Of a DNA stretch of 64,000 nt, positions 56,554-64,000 are shown one piece after another. The translations under genes were made by a program, and so were the position numbers. Below the pieces are notes generated by a model. It was not told the origin of the DNA, did not search any database, and saw only the letters and a list, made by a program, of their open reading frames with translations. The stretch's first letter is position 1. Each line of letters begins with the position of its first letter. The stretch is from Bacteroides cutis (GTDB lineage: Bacteria > Bacteroidota > Bacteroidia > Bacteroidales > Bacteroidaceae), in assembly GCF_900241005.1 (NCBI RefSeq), contig NZ_OEST01000003.1, positions 248,001-312,000 of the forward strand. Direction: 5' to 3'.

Positions 56554-57963
56554 ATGGGAGGTTTTTTCGGAACAGTCGCCAAGGTAAGTTGCGTGGCAGA
56601 CTTGTTTTACGGCACGGATTATAATTCGCATTTAGGGACAAAACGCGGTGGATTAGCAACATACGATGCAGTAAGTGCAGTATTTACGCGTTCCATCCAT
56701 AATTTGGAAAGTACTTATTTCCGCACAAAGTTTGAAGACGAACTGGATAAGTTCAAAGGAAATGCCGGTATTGGAATTATCAGCGATACAGATCCTCAAC
56801 CCCTTATTCTGAACTCTCATTTGGGTAGATTTGCTATCGTGACGGTGGCTAAAATTGTGAATTTGCAGGAACTGGAAACTGATTTGTTAGCACAGAATAT
56901 GCACTTTGCCGAATTAAGTTCCGGAAAGACTAATCAAACAGAGCTTATCGCATTGCTCCTTATTCAAGGCAAGACGTTTGTGGAAGGAATAGAAAACGTA
57001 TTTAAGCATATCAAGGGGTCTTGTTCCATGTTGTTGCTTACGGAAGATGGTATTATAGCTGCTCGTGATCAATGGGGACGTACACCTATTGTTATTGGTA
57101 AAAAAGAAGGTGCTTATGCTGCAACAAGTGAGTCAAGCAGTTTTCCTAATCTTGGTTATGAAATAGATCGTTATTTGGGACCGGGTGAAATCGTCCGTTT
57201 GCGTTCTGATGGGGTGGAGCAGATACGTAAACCTGATGAAGAAATGCAGATTTGCTCGTTTTTGTGGGTTTATTACGGTTTTCCTACGTCTTGTTATGAA
57301 GGTAAGAATGTAGAAGATGTTCGTTTTACTTCGGGTTACAAAATGGGACAGAGTGATGATTCTGAAGTGGATTGTGCTTGTGGCATTCCAGATTCCGGTG
57401 TAGGTATGGCCCTAGGTTATGCTGAAGGAAAGGGGGTACCTTATCATCGTGCTATATCTAAATATACGCCGACTTGGCCCCGTAGTTTTACCCCCAGCAA
57501 ACAGGAAATGCGTTCGTTGGTAGCCAAGATGAAACTTATACCTAATCGTGCTATGCTTGAAGGCAAGCGTTTGCTGTTTTGTGACGATTCTATTGTACGT
57601 GGTACGCAGTTAAGGGATAATGTGAAAGTACTCTATGAATATGGTGCCAAAGAGGTACATATTCGTATTGCATGTCCTCCGTTGATATACAGTTGTCCAT
57701 TTGTCGGTTTTACGGCTTCTAAGGGTGATCTTGAATTGATAACCCGTCGTGTTATCAAAGAGTTGGAAGGTGACGAGAATAAAAATCTTGAAAAATATGC
57801 TACCACCGGTTCGCCTGAATATGAGCGGATGGTAGAAGTGATCCGTGAACGTTTTGGTCTTTCTTCTTTAAAATTCAATACTTTGGAGACATTGGTTGAG
57901 GCTATCGGCTTGCCTAAATGTAAGCTTTGTACACATTGCTTTGACGGTAGCAGTCATTTTTAA
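56554..57963 (+). CDS. amidophosphoribosyltransferase-like protein lacking the catalytic cysteine
   Basis: The 469-residue protein has the PurF architecture: an Ntn-type glutamine amidotransferase domain (1-230) and a phosphoribosyltransferase domain with the PRPP loop LLFCDDSIVRGTQL at 340-353. The N-terminus is MGGFFG, where active PurF has MCGIxG (Cys2 is the nucleophile); the nearest Cys is C13. The KRGGLAT glutamine-site segment is kept. Three C-terminal cysteines (C456, C459, C462 in KCKLCTHC) may bind a metal or Fe-S cluster as in Bacillus PurF. It may use ammonia or have another role. No ORF upstream could restore the Cys. Confidence 0.75.
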   Translation: MGGFFGTVAKVSCVADLFYGTDYNSHLGTKRGGLATYDAVSAVFTRSIHNLESTYFRTKFEDELDKFKGNAGIGIISDTDPQPLILNSHLGRFAIVTVAKIVNLQELETDLLAQNMHFAELSSGKTNQTELIALLLIQGKTFVEGIENVFKHIKGSCSMLLLTEDGIIAARDQWGRTPIVIGKKEGAYAATSESSSFPNLGYEIDRYLGPGEIVRLRSDGVEQIRKPDEEMQICSFLWVYYGFPTSCYEGKNVEDVRFTSGYKMGQSDDSEVDCACGIPDSGVGMALGYAEGKGVPYHRAISKYTPTWPRSFTPSKQEMRSLVAKMKLIPNRAMLEGKRLLFCDDSIVRGTQLRDNVKVLYEYGAKEVHIRIACPPLIYSCPFVGFTASKGDLELITRRVIKELEGDENKNLEKYATTGSPEYERMVEVIRERFGLSSLKFNTLETLVEAIGLPKCKLCTHCFDGSSHF

Positions 57964-57992
57964 GTGACAAAATAGTCGTTTATGAATAAAAA

Positions 57993-58023
57993 GGGGCGTG
58001 AATTGCTTGGCAATTCACGCCCC
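57993..58023 (+). terminator. Strong terminator after the PurF-like gene
   Basis: GGGGCGTGAATTGC (57993-58006) and GCAATTCACGCCCC (58010-58023) form a perfect 14-bp stem with a TTG loop, followed by seven T. Confidence 0.85.
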
Positions 58024-58091
58024 TTTTTTTACCTTTACAGCAATATAAAAATGAACCAATTTTGATTGTAAATAGTTAAATTGTAAATAAT

Positions 58092-59324
58092 ATGACTTTA
58101 GTAGAACGTTTTTTAAAGTATGTAAGTTTTGATACCCAGTCTGATGAACTGACAGGGCTTACTCCAAGTACTCCCGGACAAATGCTATTTGCCAAGTATC
58201 TCAAAGAAGAATTGACATCTTTAGATTTGGAAGATATAACGTTGGATGAGAACGGTTATTTGTTTGCTACCCTTCCTGCCAATACGGATAAATCTGTGCC
58301 TGCTATTGGTTTTATTGCTCATATGGATACAAGTCCTGATATGAGTGGTAAAAATGTATCGCCTCGTATTGTCGAAAATTATGATGGTAAGGATATCGTG
58401 CTTTGTGCAGAAGAAAAAGTTATCCTTTCTCCATCACAATTTCCTGAATTGCTTGATCATAAAGGGGAAGATCTCATTGTGACTAATGGAAAAACTCTAC
58501 TTGGTGCCGATGACAAAGCTGGTATTGCTGAAATTGTTTCGGCCATTGTTTATTTGCAGGAACATCCCGAAATTAAACATGGAAAGATACGTATCGGTTT
58601 CAATCCTGATGAAGAAATCGGTGAAGGTGCTCATAAATTTGATGTCGCGAAGTTTGGTTGTGAATGGGCCTATACGATGGACGGAGGTGAAGTAGGTGAA
58701 CTGGAATTTGAGAACTTCAACGCTGCCGCTGCTAAAATTACTATCAAGGGACGTAATGTACATCCGGGTTATGCTAAGCATAAGATGATAAATTCTATTC
58801 GTCTGGCCAATCGTTTTATTGCCATGTTGCCCAGTCACGAGACACCTGAACATACCGAAGGATATGAGGGCTTCTACCATTTGGTCGGTATTACTGGTGG
58901 TGTGGAACAAACTACTGTCTCTTATATCATTCGCGATCATGATCGTACCCGTTTTGAAGGGCGTAAAAAAGAAATGGAACATCTTGTTCGTAAAATCAAT
59001 GCGGAATACGGTGAAGGCACTGCCTTGCTTGAGCTCCGTGATCAATACTACAATATGCGTGAGAAGATTGAGCCGGTGATGCATATTATTGATATTGCTT
59101 TCAAGTCCATGGAAGCTGTAGGAGTAGAACCTCATGTAAAAGCTATTCGTGGTGGTACGGATGGTGCCCAGCTTTCTTTTAAAGGATTGCCTTGTCCCAA
59201 TATTTTTGCCGGTGGATTGAACTTTCATGGAAGATATGAATTCGTTCCCATCCAAAGCATGGAAAAAGCAATGAAAGTTATTGTTAAAATTGCTGAGCTG
59301 GTTGCTGCTAAATCCTCTTTGTAA
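58092..59324 (+). CDS. pepT: peptidase T (tripeptide aminopeptidase)
   Basis: The 410-residue M20-family metallopeptidase shows [11 protein letters not shown] (zinc ligand His with catalytic Asp), [12 protein letters not shown] (bridging Asp), NPDEEIGEG (catalytic Glu and ligand), [15 protein letters not shown], and the terminal ligand region [12 protein letters not shown]. It removes the N-terminal residue from tripeptides in the cytoplasm. It precedes gcvT by 25 bp and is probably cotranscribed. Confidence 0.92.
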   Translation: MTLVERFLKYVSFDTQSDELTGLTPSTPGQMLFAKYLKEELTSLDLEDITLDENGYLFATLPANTDKSVPAIGFIAHMDTSPDMSGKNVSPRIVENYDGKDIVLCAEEKVILSPSQFPELLDHKGEDLIVTNGKTLLGADDKAGIAEIVSAIVYLQEHPEIKHGKIRIGFNPDEEIGEGAHKFDVAKFGCEWAYTMDGGEVGELEFENFNAAAAKITIKGRNVHPGYAKHKMINSIRLANRFIAMLPSHETPEHTEGYEGFYHLVGITGGVEQTTVSYIIRDHDRTRFEGRKKEMEHLVRKINAEYGEGTALLELRDQYYNMREKIEPVMHIIDIAFKSMEAVGVEPHVKAIRGGTDGAQLSFKGLPCPNIFAGGLNFHGRYEFVPIQSMEKAMKVIVKIAELVAAKSSL

Positions 59325-59349
59325 TTCTTAAACTTAAAATATAATAACC

Positions 59350-60444
59350 ATGAAAACCACTCCCTTTACAGAGAAGCACATCTCACTCGGTGCTAAGATG
59401 CACGAATTTGCAGGCTATAATATGCCTATCGAATATTCCGGTATTATTGATGAACATCTTACGGTTTGCCATAGTGTAGGTGTTTTTGATGTTTCCCACA
59501 TGGGCGAATTTTGGGTGAAAGGACCACATGCGCTGGAGTTCCTTCAGAAAATAACTTCCAATAATGTAGCGGTTCTTACTCCTGGAAAGGTACAATATAC
59601 TTGTTTTCCTAATGAAGACGGTGGTATAGTAGATGATTTGCTTGTCTATCATTATGAACCGGAGAAATATCTCCTTGTTGTGAATGCCTCTAATATTGAA
59701 AAAGACTGGAATTGGTGTCTTTCTCATAATATTGACGGTGCTGAACTGGAGAATGCTTCCGATCGTATGGCACAGCTTGCAGTACAAGGACCTAAAGCTA
59801 TTCTTACCTTGCAAAAACTTACTTCCATAAATTTGTTTGAAATGCCATATTATACTTTTACGCATGGTGAATTTGCAGGTGAAAAGGATGTGATAATTTC
59901 TAATACAGGTTATACGGGGGCAGGCGGTTTTGAACTGTATTTTTATCCTGAAGCAGCCATGAAAATATGGAATGCTGTGTTTGAAGCTGGAACGGAGTTC
60001 GGTATTAAACCTATCGGATTGGGTGCTCGCGATACGCTCCGTCTTGAAATGGGATTTTGTCTTTATGGCAATGATCTTGATGATACTACTTCGCCTATAG
60101 AAGCTGGACTCGGATGGATAACTAAGTTTGTGGATGGAAAGAATTTTACTAACCGGTTGATGCTTGAGAAGCAGAAAGCTGCGGGTACAATACGTAAGTT
60201 GGTTGGTTTTGAAATGATAGACCGTGGTATCCCTCGTCATGGCTATGAATTGTATAATGCTGAGGGTGTGTCTATTGGGGGCGTTACTTCCGGTACAATG
60301 TCTCCTACGCGTAAGATTGGCATTGGAATGGGGTATGTGAAGCCTGAATATAGTAAGGTAGGTACTGAAATCTTTGTCGATATGCGTGGACGTAAACTGA
60401 AAGCTGTAGTGGTGAAACCGCCGTTCCGTAAACTTAATGACTGA
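59350..60444 (+). CDS. gcvT: glycine cleavage system T protein (aminomethyltransferase)
   Basis: The 364-residue protein includes [13 protein letters not shown] and the folate-site segment [35 protein letters not shown] and the C-terminal domain [10 protein letters not shown] follow. It moves the methylene group from the lipoyl H protein to tetrahydrofolate and releases ammonia. No glycine riboswitch was noticed; the gene follows pepT, not gcvH or gcvP. Confidence 0.93.
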   Translation: MKTTPFTEKHISLGAKMHEFAGYNMPIEYSGIIDEHLTVCHSVGVFDVSHMGEFWVKGPHALEFLQKITSNNVAVLTPGKVQYTCFPNEDGGIVDDLLVYHYEPEKYLLVVNASNIEKDWNWCLSHNIDGAELENASDRMAQLAVQGPKAILTLQKLTSINLFEMPYYTFTHGEFAGEKDVIISNTGYTGAGGFELYFYPEAAMKIWNAVFEAGTEFGIKPIGLGARDTLRLEMGFCLYGNDLDDTTSPIEAGLGWITKFVDGKNFTNRLMLEKQKAAGTIRKLVGFEMIDRGIPRHGYELYNAEGVSIGGVTSGTMSPTRKIGIGMGYVKPEYSKVGTEIFVDMRGRKLKAVVVKPPFRKLND

Positions 60445-60490
60445 AGTGATAAATGTATGTAAATCAGAAGCATGGGCGATGTAAATAAGA

Positions 60491-60522
60491 AAGGGAGTCT
60501 TTCAAAAAACTCCCTTTTTTCA
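60491..60522. terminator. Shared terminator between gcvT and rpmE2
   Basis: AAGGGAGT (60491-60498) and ACTCCCTT (60509-60516) pair, followed by T on the plus strand and flanked by A-rich sequence. It suits both converging genes. Confidence 0.7.
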
Positions 60523-60538
60523 GTTATCGAAAACCGAA

Positions 60539-60790
60539 TTATTTCTTACGGTTACCGTAACGGCTCATAAACTTATCAACACGACCGGCAGTGTCAACCA
60601 ATTTAGACTTACCAGTGTAGAAAGGGTGAGAAGTACTAGAAATTTCCAACTTTACCAACGGATAAGTTTCACCTTCGAATTCGATAGTCTCTTTCGTATT
60701 ACAAGTAGAACGAGACAAGAACACGTCACCATTTGACATATCTTTAAATACTACCGGACGGTAATTTTCAGGATGAATACCTTTTTTCAT
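60539..60790 (-). CDS. rpmE2: 50S ribosomal protein L31 type B
   Basis: The 83-residue protein begins [17 protein letters not shown] and has a single Cys instead of the four zinc cysteines of the type A protein, so it is the zinc-independent form. [23 protein letters not shown] ends it. A TATCTTTG -7 element lies about 74 bp upstream on its strand at 60864-60871. Confidence 0.93.
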   Translation of the reverse strand: MKKGIHPENYRPVVFKDMSNGDVFLSRSTCNTKETIEFEGETYPLVKLEISSTSHPFYTGKSKLVDTAGRVDKFMSRYGNRKK

Positions 60791-60863
60791 TTCAATATTT
60801 GTTTATAATTTATATTCTGTTACTATTTTGGTAATAAATAGTGTAATGGTCTTTTTCAGGGTG

Positions 60864-60871
60864 CAAAGATA
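60864..60871 (-). promoter_or_regulatory. -7 element of rpmE2
   Basis: Minus strand TATCTTTG is a full TAnnTTTG match, leaving a leader of about 65-70 nt before the start codon. Confidence 0.5.
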
Positions 60872-60964
60872 ATGTATTTCTCCGAAATAGAAAAAAGTTT
60901 CAGAAAAAAATAGGTTTATACTTTTTTATTTCTGATTTTTGCAACGTACTAATTTTGTTGATTT

Positions 60965-61972
60965 ATGAAGAAACTACTAATTTTATTCTTTTTCTGCCTT
61001 TGTATGGTAACATTGGGAGCGCAGAACTCCGAACGTAATTTGTACAGTGTCGCTTTTTATAATCTTGAAAACCTGTTTGATACTATTCACGATAATGGTA
61101 AGAACGATTATGAATTTCTTCCGGACGGAAGTTATAAGTGGACAGCAAAGAAATATGAAGCAAAATTGCAAAATCTCTCTAAAGTATTAAGTTCTCTTTC
61201 GCGGAATTTAGTACCCGAAGGTCCTGCCGTGATTGGTGTCGCAGAAGTTGAAAACTGTCATGTATTGACTGATTTGGTGAGCCAATCAGCTATCTCCAAC
61301 TATAAATTCGTTCATTATGAAGGTCTCGATAAACGTGGTATTGACTGTGCATTGTTGTATGATCCGGAACAGTTCACTGTAACAAATTCCCAACTGGTAC
61401 TTTCAACTCCTTATCAGGGGGATACTGTACATTTGACGCGTGGCTTTCTGATTGTAGACGGTCTGTTGGCGGGTGAGCGCGTTTGTTTTATAGTCAATCA
61501 CTGGCCTTCACGCGGGGCTCAATCACCGGTGCGCGTACATGCTGCCAAACAAGTGAAAGCGTTGAAAGATTCGTTGATGCGCAAAGATAAGAAACTGAAG
61601 CTTATCGTGATGGGGGATATGAACGATGATCCTATGGATGAAAGCATGCAGGAGTTGGGTGCACGTAAGTATGTAAAGCAAGTGAAAAAGGGTGAATTTT
61701 ACAACCCTTGGTGGGAAACGTTGGAAGATAAAGGGGTAGGAACGTTACTTTATCGAGGTAAATGGAATTTGTTCGACCAGATTGTTATGTCAAAACCATT
61801 GTTGAAAGTAAAAAAAGGATTACGCTATGATCATAATGAAGTGTTTATCCGTGATTATCTTATACAGCAAGATGGAAAGTATAAAGGTTCTCCTTTGCGT
61901 ACACATGGAGGGCGGACATGGTTGAATGGTTATAGCGATCATTTGCCGACAATCATTTATCTGAGAAAATAG
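60965..61972 (+). CDS. secreted endonuclease/exonuclease/phosphatase-family protein
   Basis: The 335-residue protein has a signal peptide (LILFFFCLCMVTLGAQ). Family motifs are FYNLENLFDT, VIGVAEVENC (metal Glu), GIDCALLYD, VNHWPSRG (catalytic His), VMGDMNDDP (Asp/Asn pair) and YSDHLPTII (final Asp-His). All catalytic residues are present. It may be a nuclease or phosphodiesterase in the periplasm; the substrate is unknown. Confidence 0.85.
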   Translation: MKKLLILFFFCLCMVTLGAQNSERNLYSVAFYNLENLFDTIHDNGKNDYEFLPDGSYKWTAKKYEAKLQNLSKVLSSLSRNLVPEGPAVIGVAEVENCHVLTDLVSQSAISNYKFVHYEGLDKRGIDCALLYDPEQFTVTNSQLVLSTPYQGDTVHLTRGFLIVDGLLAGERVCFIVNHWPSRGAQSPVRVHAAKQVKALKDSLMRKDKKLKLIVMGDMNDDPMDESMQELGARKYVKQVKKGEFYNPWWETLEDKGVGTLLYRGKWNLFDQIVMSKPLLKVKKGLRYDHNEVFIRDYLIQQDGKYKGSPLRTHGGRTWLNGYSDHLPTIIYLRK

Positions 61973-62274
61973 ATATGTGATCATGAAAAAATGAACATAT
62001 AATAATGTGTAAATAGCTACCGGAAAGTAAACTTGCTTTCCGGTTTTTTGTTTTTGTAAATGAATACGTAAAAGATGAGTAAGGGACATGAAAATGAAAA
62101 AGAGTTTGTAATATAGAGATTACAATATTCTGCTGATTATAGTCAATAGCTTTAAAATAGAATAGCGTTGACAGATAAATATAGATATTTTATTCTTTTC
62201 CCGACCTTCTTTTTAAAGGATTATGCTTACTTTTGCGTAGAATTTTTATTCACTAACAATAAACTTTAAACAAA
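61973..62274. other. Intergenic region before the aldolase gene
   Basis: It holds a terminator (ACCGGAAAG at 62019-62027 pairs with CTTTCCGGT at 62036-62044, then T) and the aldolase -7 element TACTTTTG at 62228-62235. Nothing else was recognised. Confidence 0.6.
62019..62049 (+). terminator. Terminator of the EEP-family gene
   Basis: A perfect 9-bp stem with an 8-nt loop followed by six T. Confidence 0.8.
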
Positions 62275-63279
62275 ATGGTTAATTACAAAGATTTAGGCCT
62301 TGTAAACACAAGAGAGATGTTTGCTCGTGCTATTAAAGGTGGATATGCAATCCCTGCATTCAACTTCAACAATATGGAACAAATGCAGGCTATCATTAAG
62401 GCTGCCGTAGAGACAAAGTCTCCGGTTATCCTCCAAGTTTCTAAGGGTGCCCGTCAGTATGCTAATGCTACTTTGTTGCGTTACATGGCTCAGGGTGCTG
62501 TAGAATATGCAAAAGAATTGGGTTGTAAACATCCTGAAATCGTTCTTCACCTTGACCATGGAGATACTTTTGAAACATGTAAAAGCTGTATCGACTCCGG
62601 CTTTTCATCGGTAATGATCGACGGTTCACATCTTCCTTACGAAGAGAACGTTGCTTTGACTAAGAAGGTTGTTGACTATGCTCATCAATTTGATGTAACG
62701 GTAGAGGGTGAACTTGGCGTGTTGGCCGGTGTAGAAGATGAAGTTTCTGCAGAACACCATACATATACCAATCCTGAAGAAGTGATTGACTTTGCTACTC
62801 GTACAGGTTGCGATTCTTTGGCTATTTCTATCGGTACTTCTCACGGTGCATATAAGTTCAAACCGGAACAATGTCACGTAGACCCTGCTACCGGTCGTCT
62901 GGTTCCTCCTCCATTGGAATTCGCTGTATTGGATGCTGTCATGGAGAAACTTCCGGGATTCCCCATCGTGCTTCACGGATCGTCTTCAGTTCCTCAGGAA
63001 GAAGTTGATACAATTAATAAGTATGGCGGTAAACTGGAGGCTGCTGTAGGTATTCCTGAAGAACAGTTGCGTAAGGCTGCTAAGTCTGCTGTTTGTAAGA
63101 TTAACATCGATTCAGACTCTCGTTTGGCTATGACTGCTGCTGTCCGTAAGGTATTTGCAGAGAAACCGGCTGAATTTGACCCGCGTAAGTATCTGGGTCC
63201 GGCTCGTGACAATATGGAGAAGCTGTATAAGCATAAAATCATCAACGTGCTTGGTTCAGATAATAAATTGGCTGAATAA
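62275..63279 (+). CDS. fba: class II fructose-1,6-bisphosphate aldolase
   Basis: The 334-residue protein has PAFNFNNMEQMQAII at the start, the metal/catalytic HLDHGD (D94, H95), MIDGSHLPYEEN, VEGELGVLAG, IGTSHGAYK, LHGSSSVPQEEV and KINIDSDSR. It splits fructose-1,6-bisphosphate in glycolysis using Zn2+. The -7 element TACTTTTG lies 40 bp upstream. Confidence 0.94.
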   Translation: MVNYKDLGLVNTREMFARAIKGGYAIPAFNFNNMEQMQAIIKAAVETKSPVILQVSKGARQYANATLLRYMAQGAVEYAKELGCKHPEIVLHLDHGDTFETCKSCIDSGFSSVMIDGSHLPYEENVALTKKVVDYAHQFDVTVEGELGVLAGVEDEVSAEHHTYTNPEEVIDFATRTGCDSLAISIGTSHGAYKFKPEQCHVDPATGRLVPPPLEFAVLDAVMEKLPGFPIVLHGSSSVPQEEVDTINKYGGKLEAAVGIPEEQLRKAAKSAVCKINIDSDSRLAMTAAVRKVFAEKPAEFDPRKYLGPARDNMEKLYKHKIINVLGSDNKLAE

Positions 63280-63304
63280 GTTACCAGATTAAATTGAATA
63301 AAGT

Positions 63305-63336
63305 AGCCCCTGCAATAACCAGATATTGCAGGGGCT
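63305..63336. terminator. Bidirectional terminator between fba and the GH13 gene
   Basis: AGCCCCTGCAATA (63305-63317) and TATTGCAGGGGCT (63324-63336) form a perfect 13-bp stem with a 6-nt loop, shared by the convergent genes. Confidence 0.85.
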
Positions 63337-63359
63337 GTTTCTTATGAGTTAAGATACTA

Positions 63360-64000
63360 TTAAAGCTCGATTACTAGGGATTCCCGTGGTTGCATCTTCA
63401 ATTCTTTTCCAAAGGTGATTATTTGGCCACTTAGAATATCTTTTCCTTGTTTGGTATCTTTCAAAATTTCTTTGTAGAACTTCAGAGATACAGTGGTTGA
63501 AGTGTCTGTTCCATTGAGCATTACAAATACAGTTTTACCTTCGTATTGTCTGGCATAAGCATATACTCCGTTTTGTACCATAAATTGCGTCATACTGCCT
63601 TTGGCAATAACGTCATTACCTTTACGCCAATTCAAAAGAGTTTTGTAGAAGTTATAACAATCATTTTGTAATTTGCTACGTCCCGCAGCTGTAAAAACAG
63701 TCTCTTTATCGTCATCCCATCCACCGGGGAAGTCCTTGCGTACATAACCGTCACTTTTACTCTTTACACCGTTCATCATGATTTCCGTACCATAATAGAG
63801 TTGCGGAATACGACGGGTAGTAAGCAATAGGGTGGAGGCTTGTTTCAGCATTGGCAGATTATCACCGTCGCCAAGGAAACGGTCGGTGTCGTGGTTTTCG
63901 ATGAAGGCCAATACGGAAGCCGGGTTAGGATAGAGGAAATCGTATACAAAACTATTGTATACACGATCAAGTCCTTTGAACCAAGTTTCGGTCTGTTCGT
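63360..64000 (-). CDS. susA: GH13 alpha-amylase/neopullulanase (SusA-like), 3' part
   Basis: The frame is open to the right window edge and covers the last 213 residues. It includes the GH13 region IV motif FIENHDTDR (the Asp is the transition-state stabiliser) and LYYGTEI, then the C-terminal beta domain (MVQNGVYAYARQYEGKTVFVMLNG) and the end ESLVIEL. It would break starch or maltodextrin. Together with the SusB-like enzyme 7 kb away it points to starch use; whether other sus genes lie further right cannot be seen. Confidence 0.8.
   Translation of the reverse strand, partial: EQTETWFKGLDRVYNSFVYDFLYPNPASVLAFIENHDTDRFLGDGDNLPMLKQASTLLLTTRRIPQLYYGTEIMMNGVKSKSDGYVRKDFPGGWDDDKETVFTAAGRSKLQNDCYNFYKTLLNWRKGNDVIAKGSMTQFMVQNGVYAYARQYEGKTVFVMLNGTDTSTTVSLKFYKEILKDTKQGKDILSGQIITFGKELKMQPRESLVIEL

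Noticed and set aside
58497..59255. Long minus-strand open frame opposite pepT, and a similar one opposite gcvT
   Set aside because: Both lie fully antisense to clear enzyme genes and show no motif or promoter.

Overview
The window looks like a Bacteroides chromosome segment (phylum Bacteroidota). Bacteroides-type housekeeping proteins are present (enolase, class II aldolase, type B L31, FloA/NfeD, a SusB-type GH97 enzyme). Many genes carry the Bacteroidota promoter -7 element TAnnTTTG instead of a classical TATAAT box. The small SRP RNA and a tRNA-Thr lie side by side. All names below come from reading motifs; no database search was run.

Layout. (1) 1-2.7 kb: core genes: the end of a pseudouridine synthase, a small charged protein, a zinc alcohol dehydrogenase and a TrmH-type RNA methyltransferase. 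(2) About 2.8-39.3 kb: an accessory block lodged between the TrmH-type gene and mnmE. Its right part (32-39.1 kb, all minus strand) is a mobilisation and integration module: a membrane protein, MobA relaxase, MobC, RepA-like ATPase, excisionase-like HTH protein, membrane protein, tyrosine integrase and a zinc-finger/four-HTH protein. Its left part (4-31.8 kb, all plus strand) is a dense defence island: HipB; a 1424-residue nuclease-STAND ATPase inserted between hipB and hipA; HipA; two DUF262 (GmrSD-like) proteins; a decayed HipB copy; two small proteins; an orphan HipB-like regulator; a DUF234-type ATPase; a type I restriction-modification operon with two hsdM genes, a variable hsdS locus with its own tyrosine recombinase, and hsdR; a third DUF262 protein; and a YobI/KAP-like membrane P-loop NTPase. 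I read the whole block as a roughly 36-kb integrative mobilisable element with defence cargo, but exact ends were not found.

(3) 39.4-64 kb: core genes again: mnmE, nucleoside phosphorylase, floA-nfeD, a TPR lipoprotein-like secreted protein, ttcA, a DMT-family protein, an apbE-mntP-DUF6048-DUF6452-GT2-DUF4199 run, SRP RNA, tRNA-Thr, eno, a pentapeptide protein, crcB, a susB-like GH97 gene, a PurF-like protein lacking the catalytic cysteine, pepT, gcvT, rpmE2, a secreted EEP-family protein, fba, and the 3' part of a SusA-like GH13 amylase at the right edge.

The points most worth following up are: the STAND gene that split a hipBA operon and duplicated the hipA 5' end; the directly repeated, in-frame target-recognition cassettes around the hsdS recombinase; the two different hsdM genes in one operon; the repeated hairpin found both upstream of hipB and downstream of repA; and a possible short transcript upstream of the GH97 gene.
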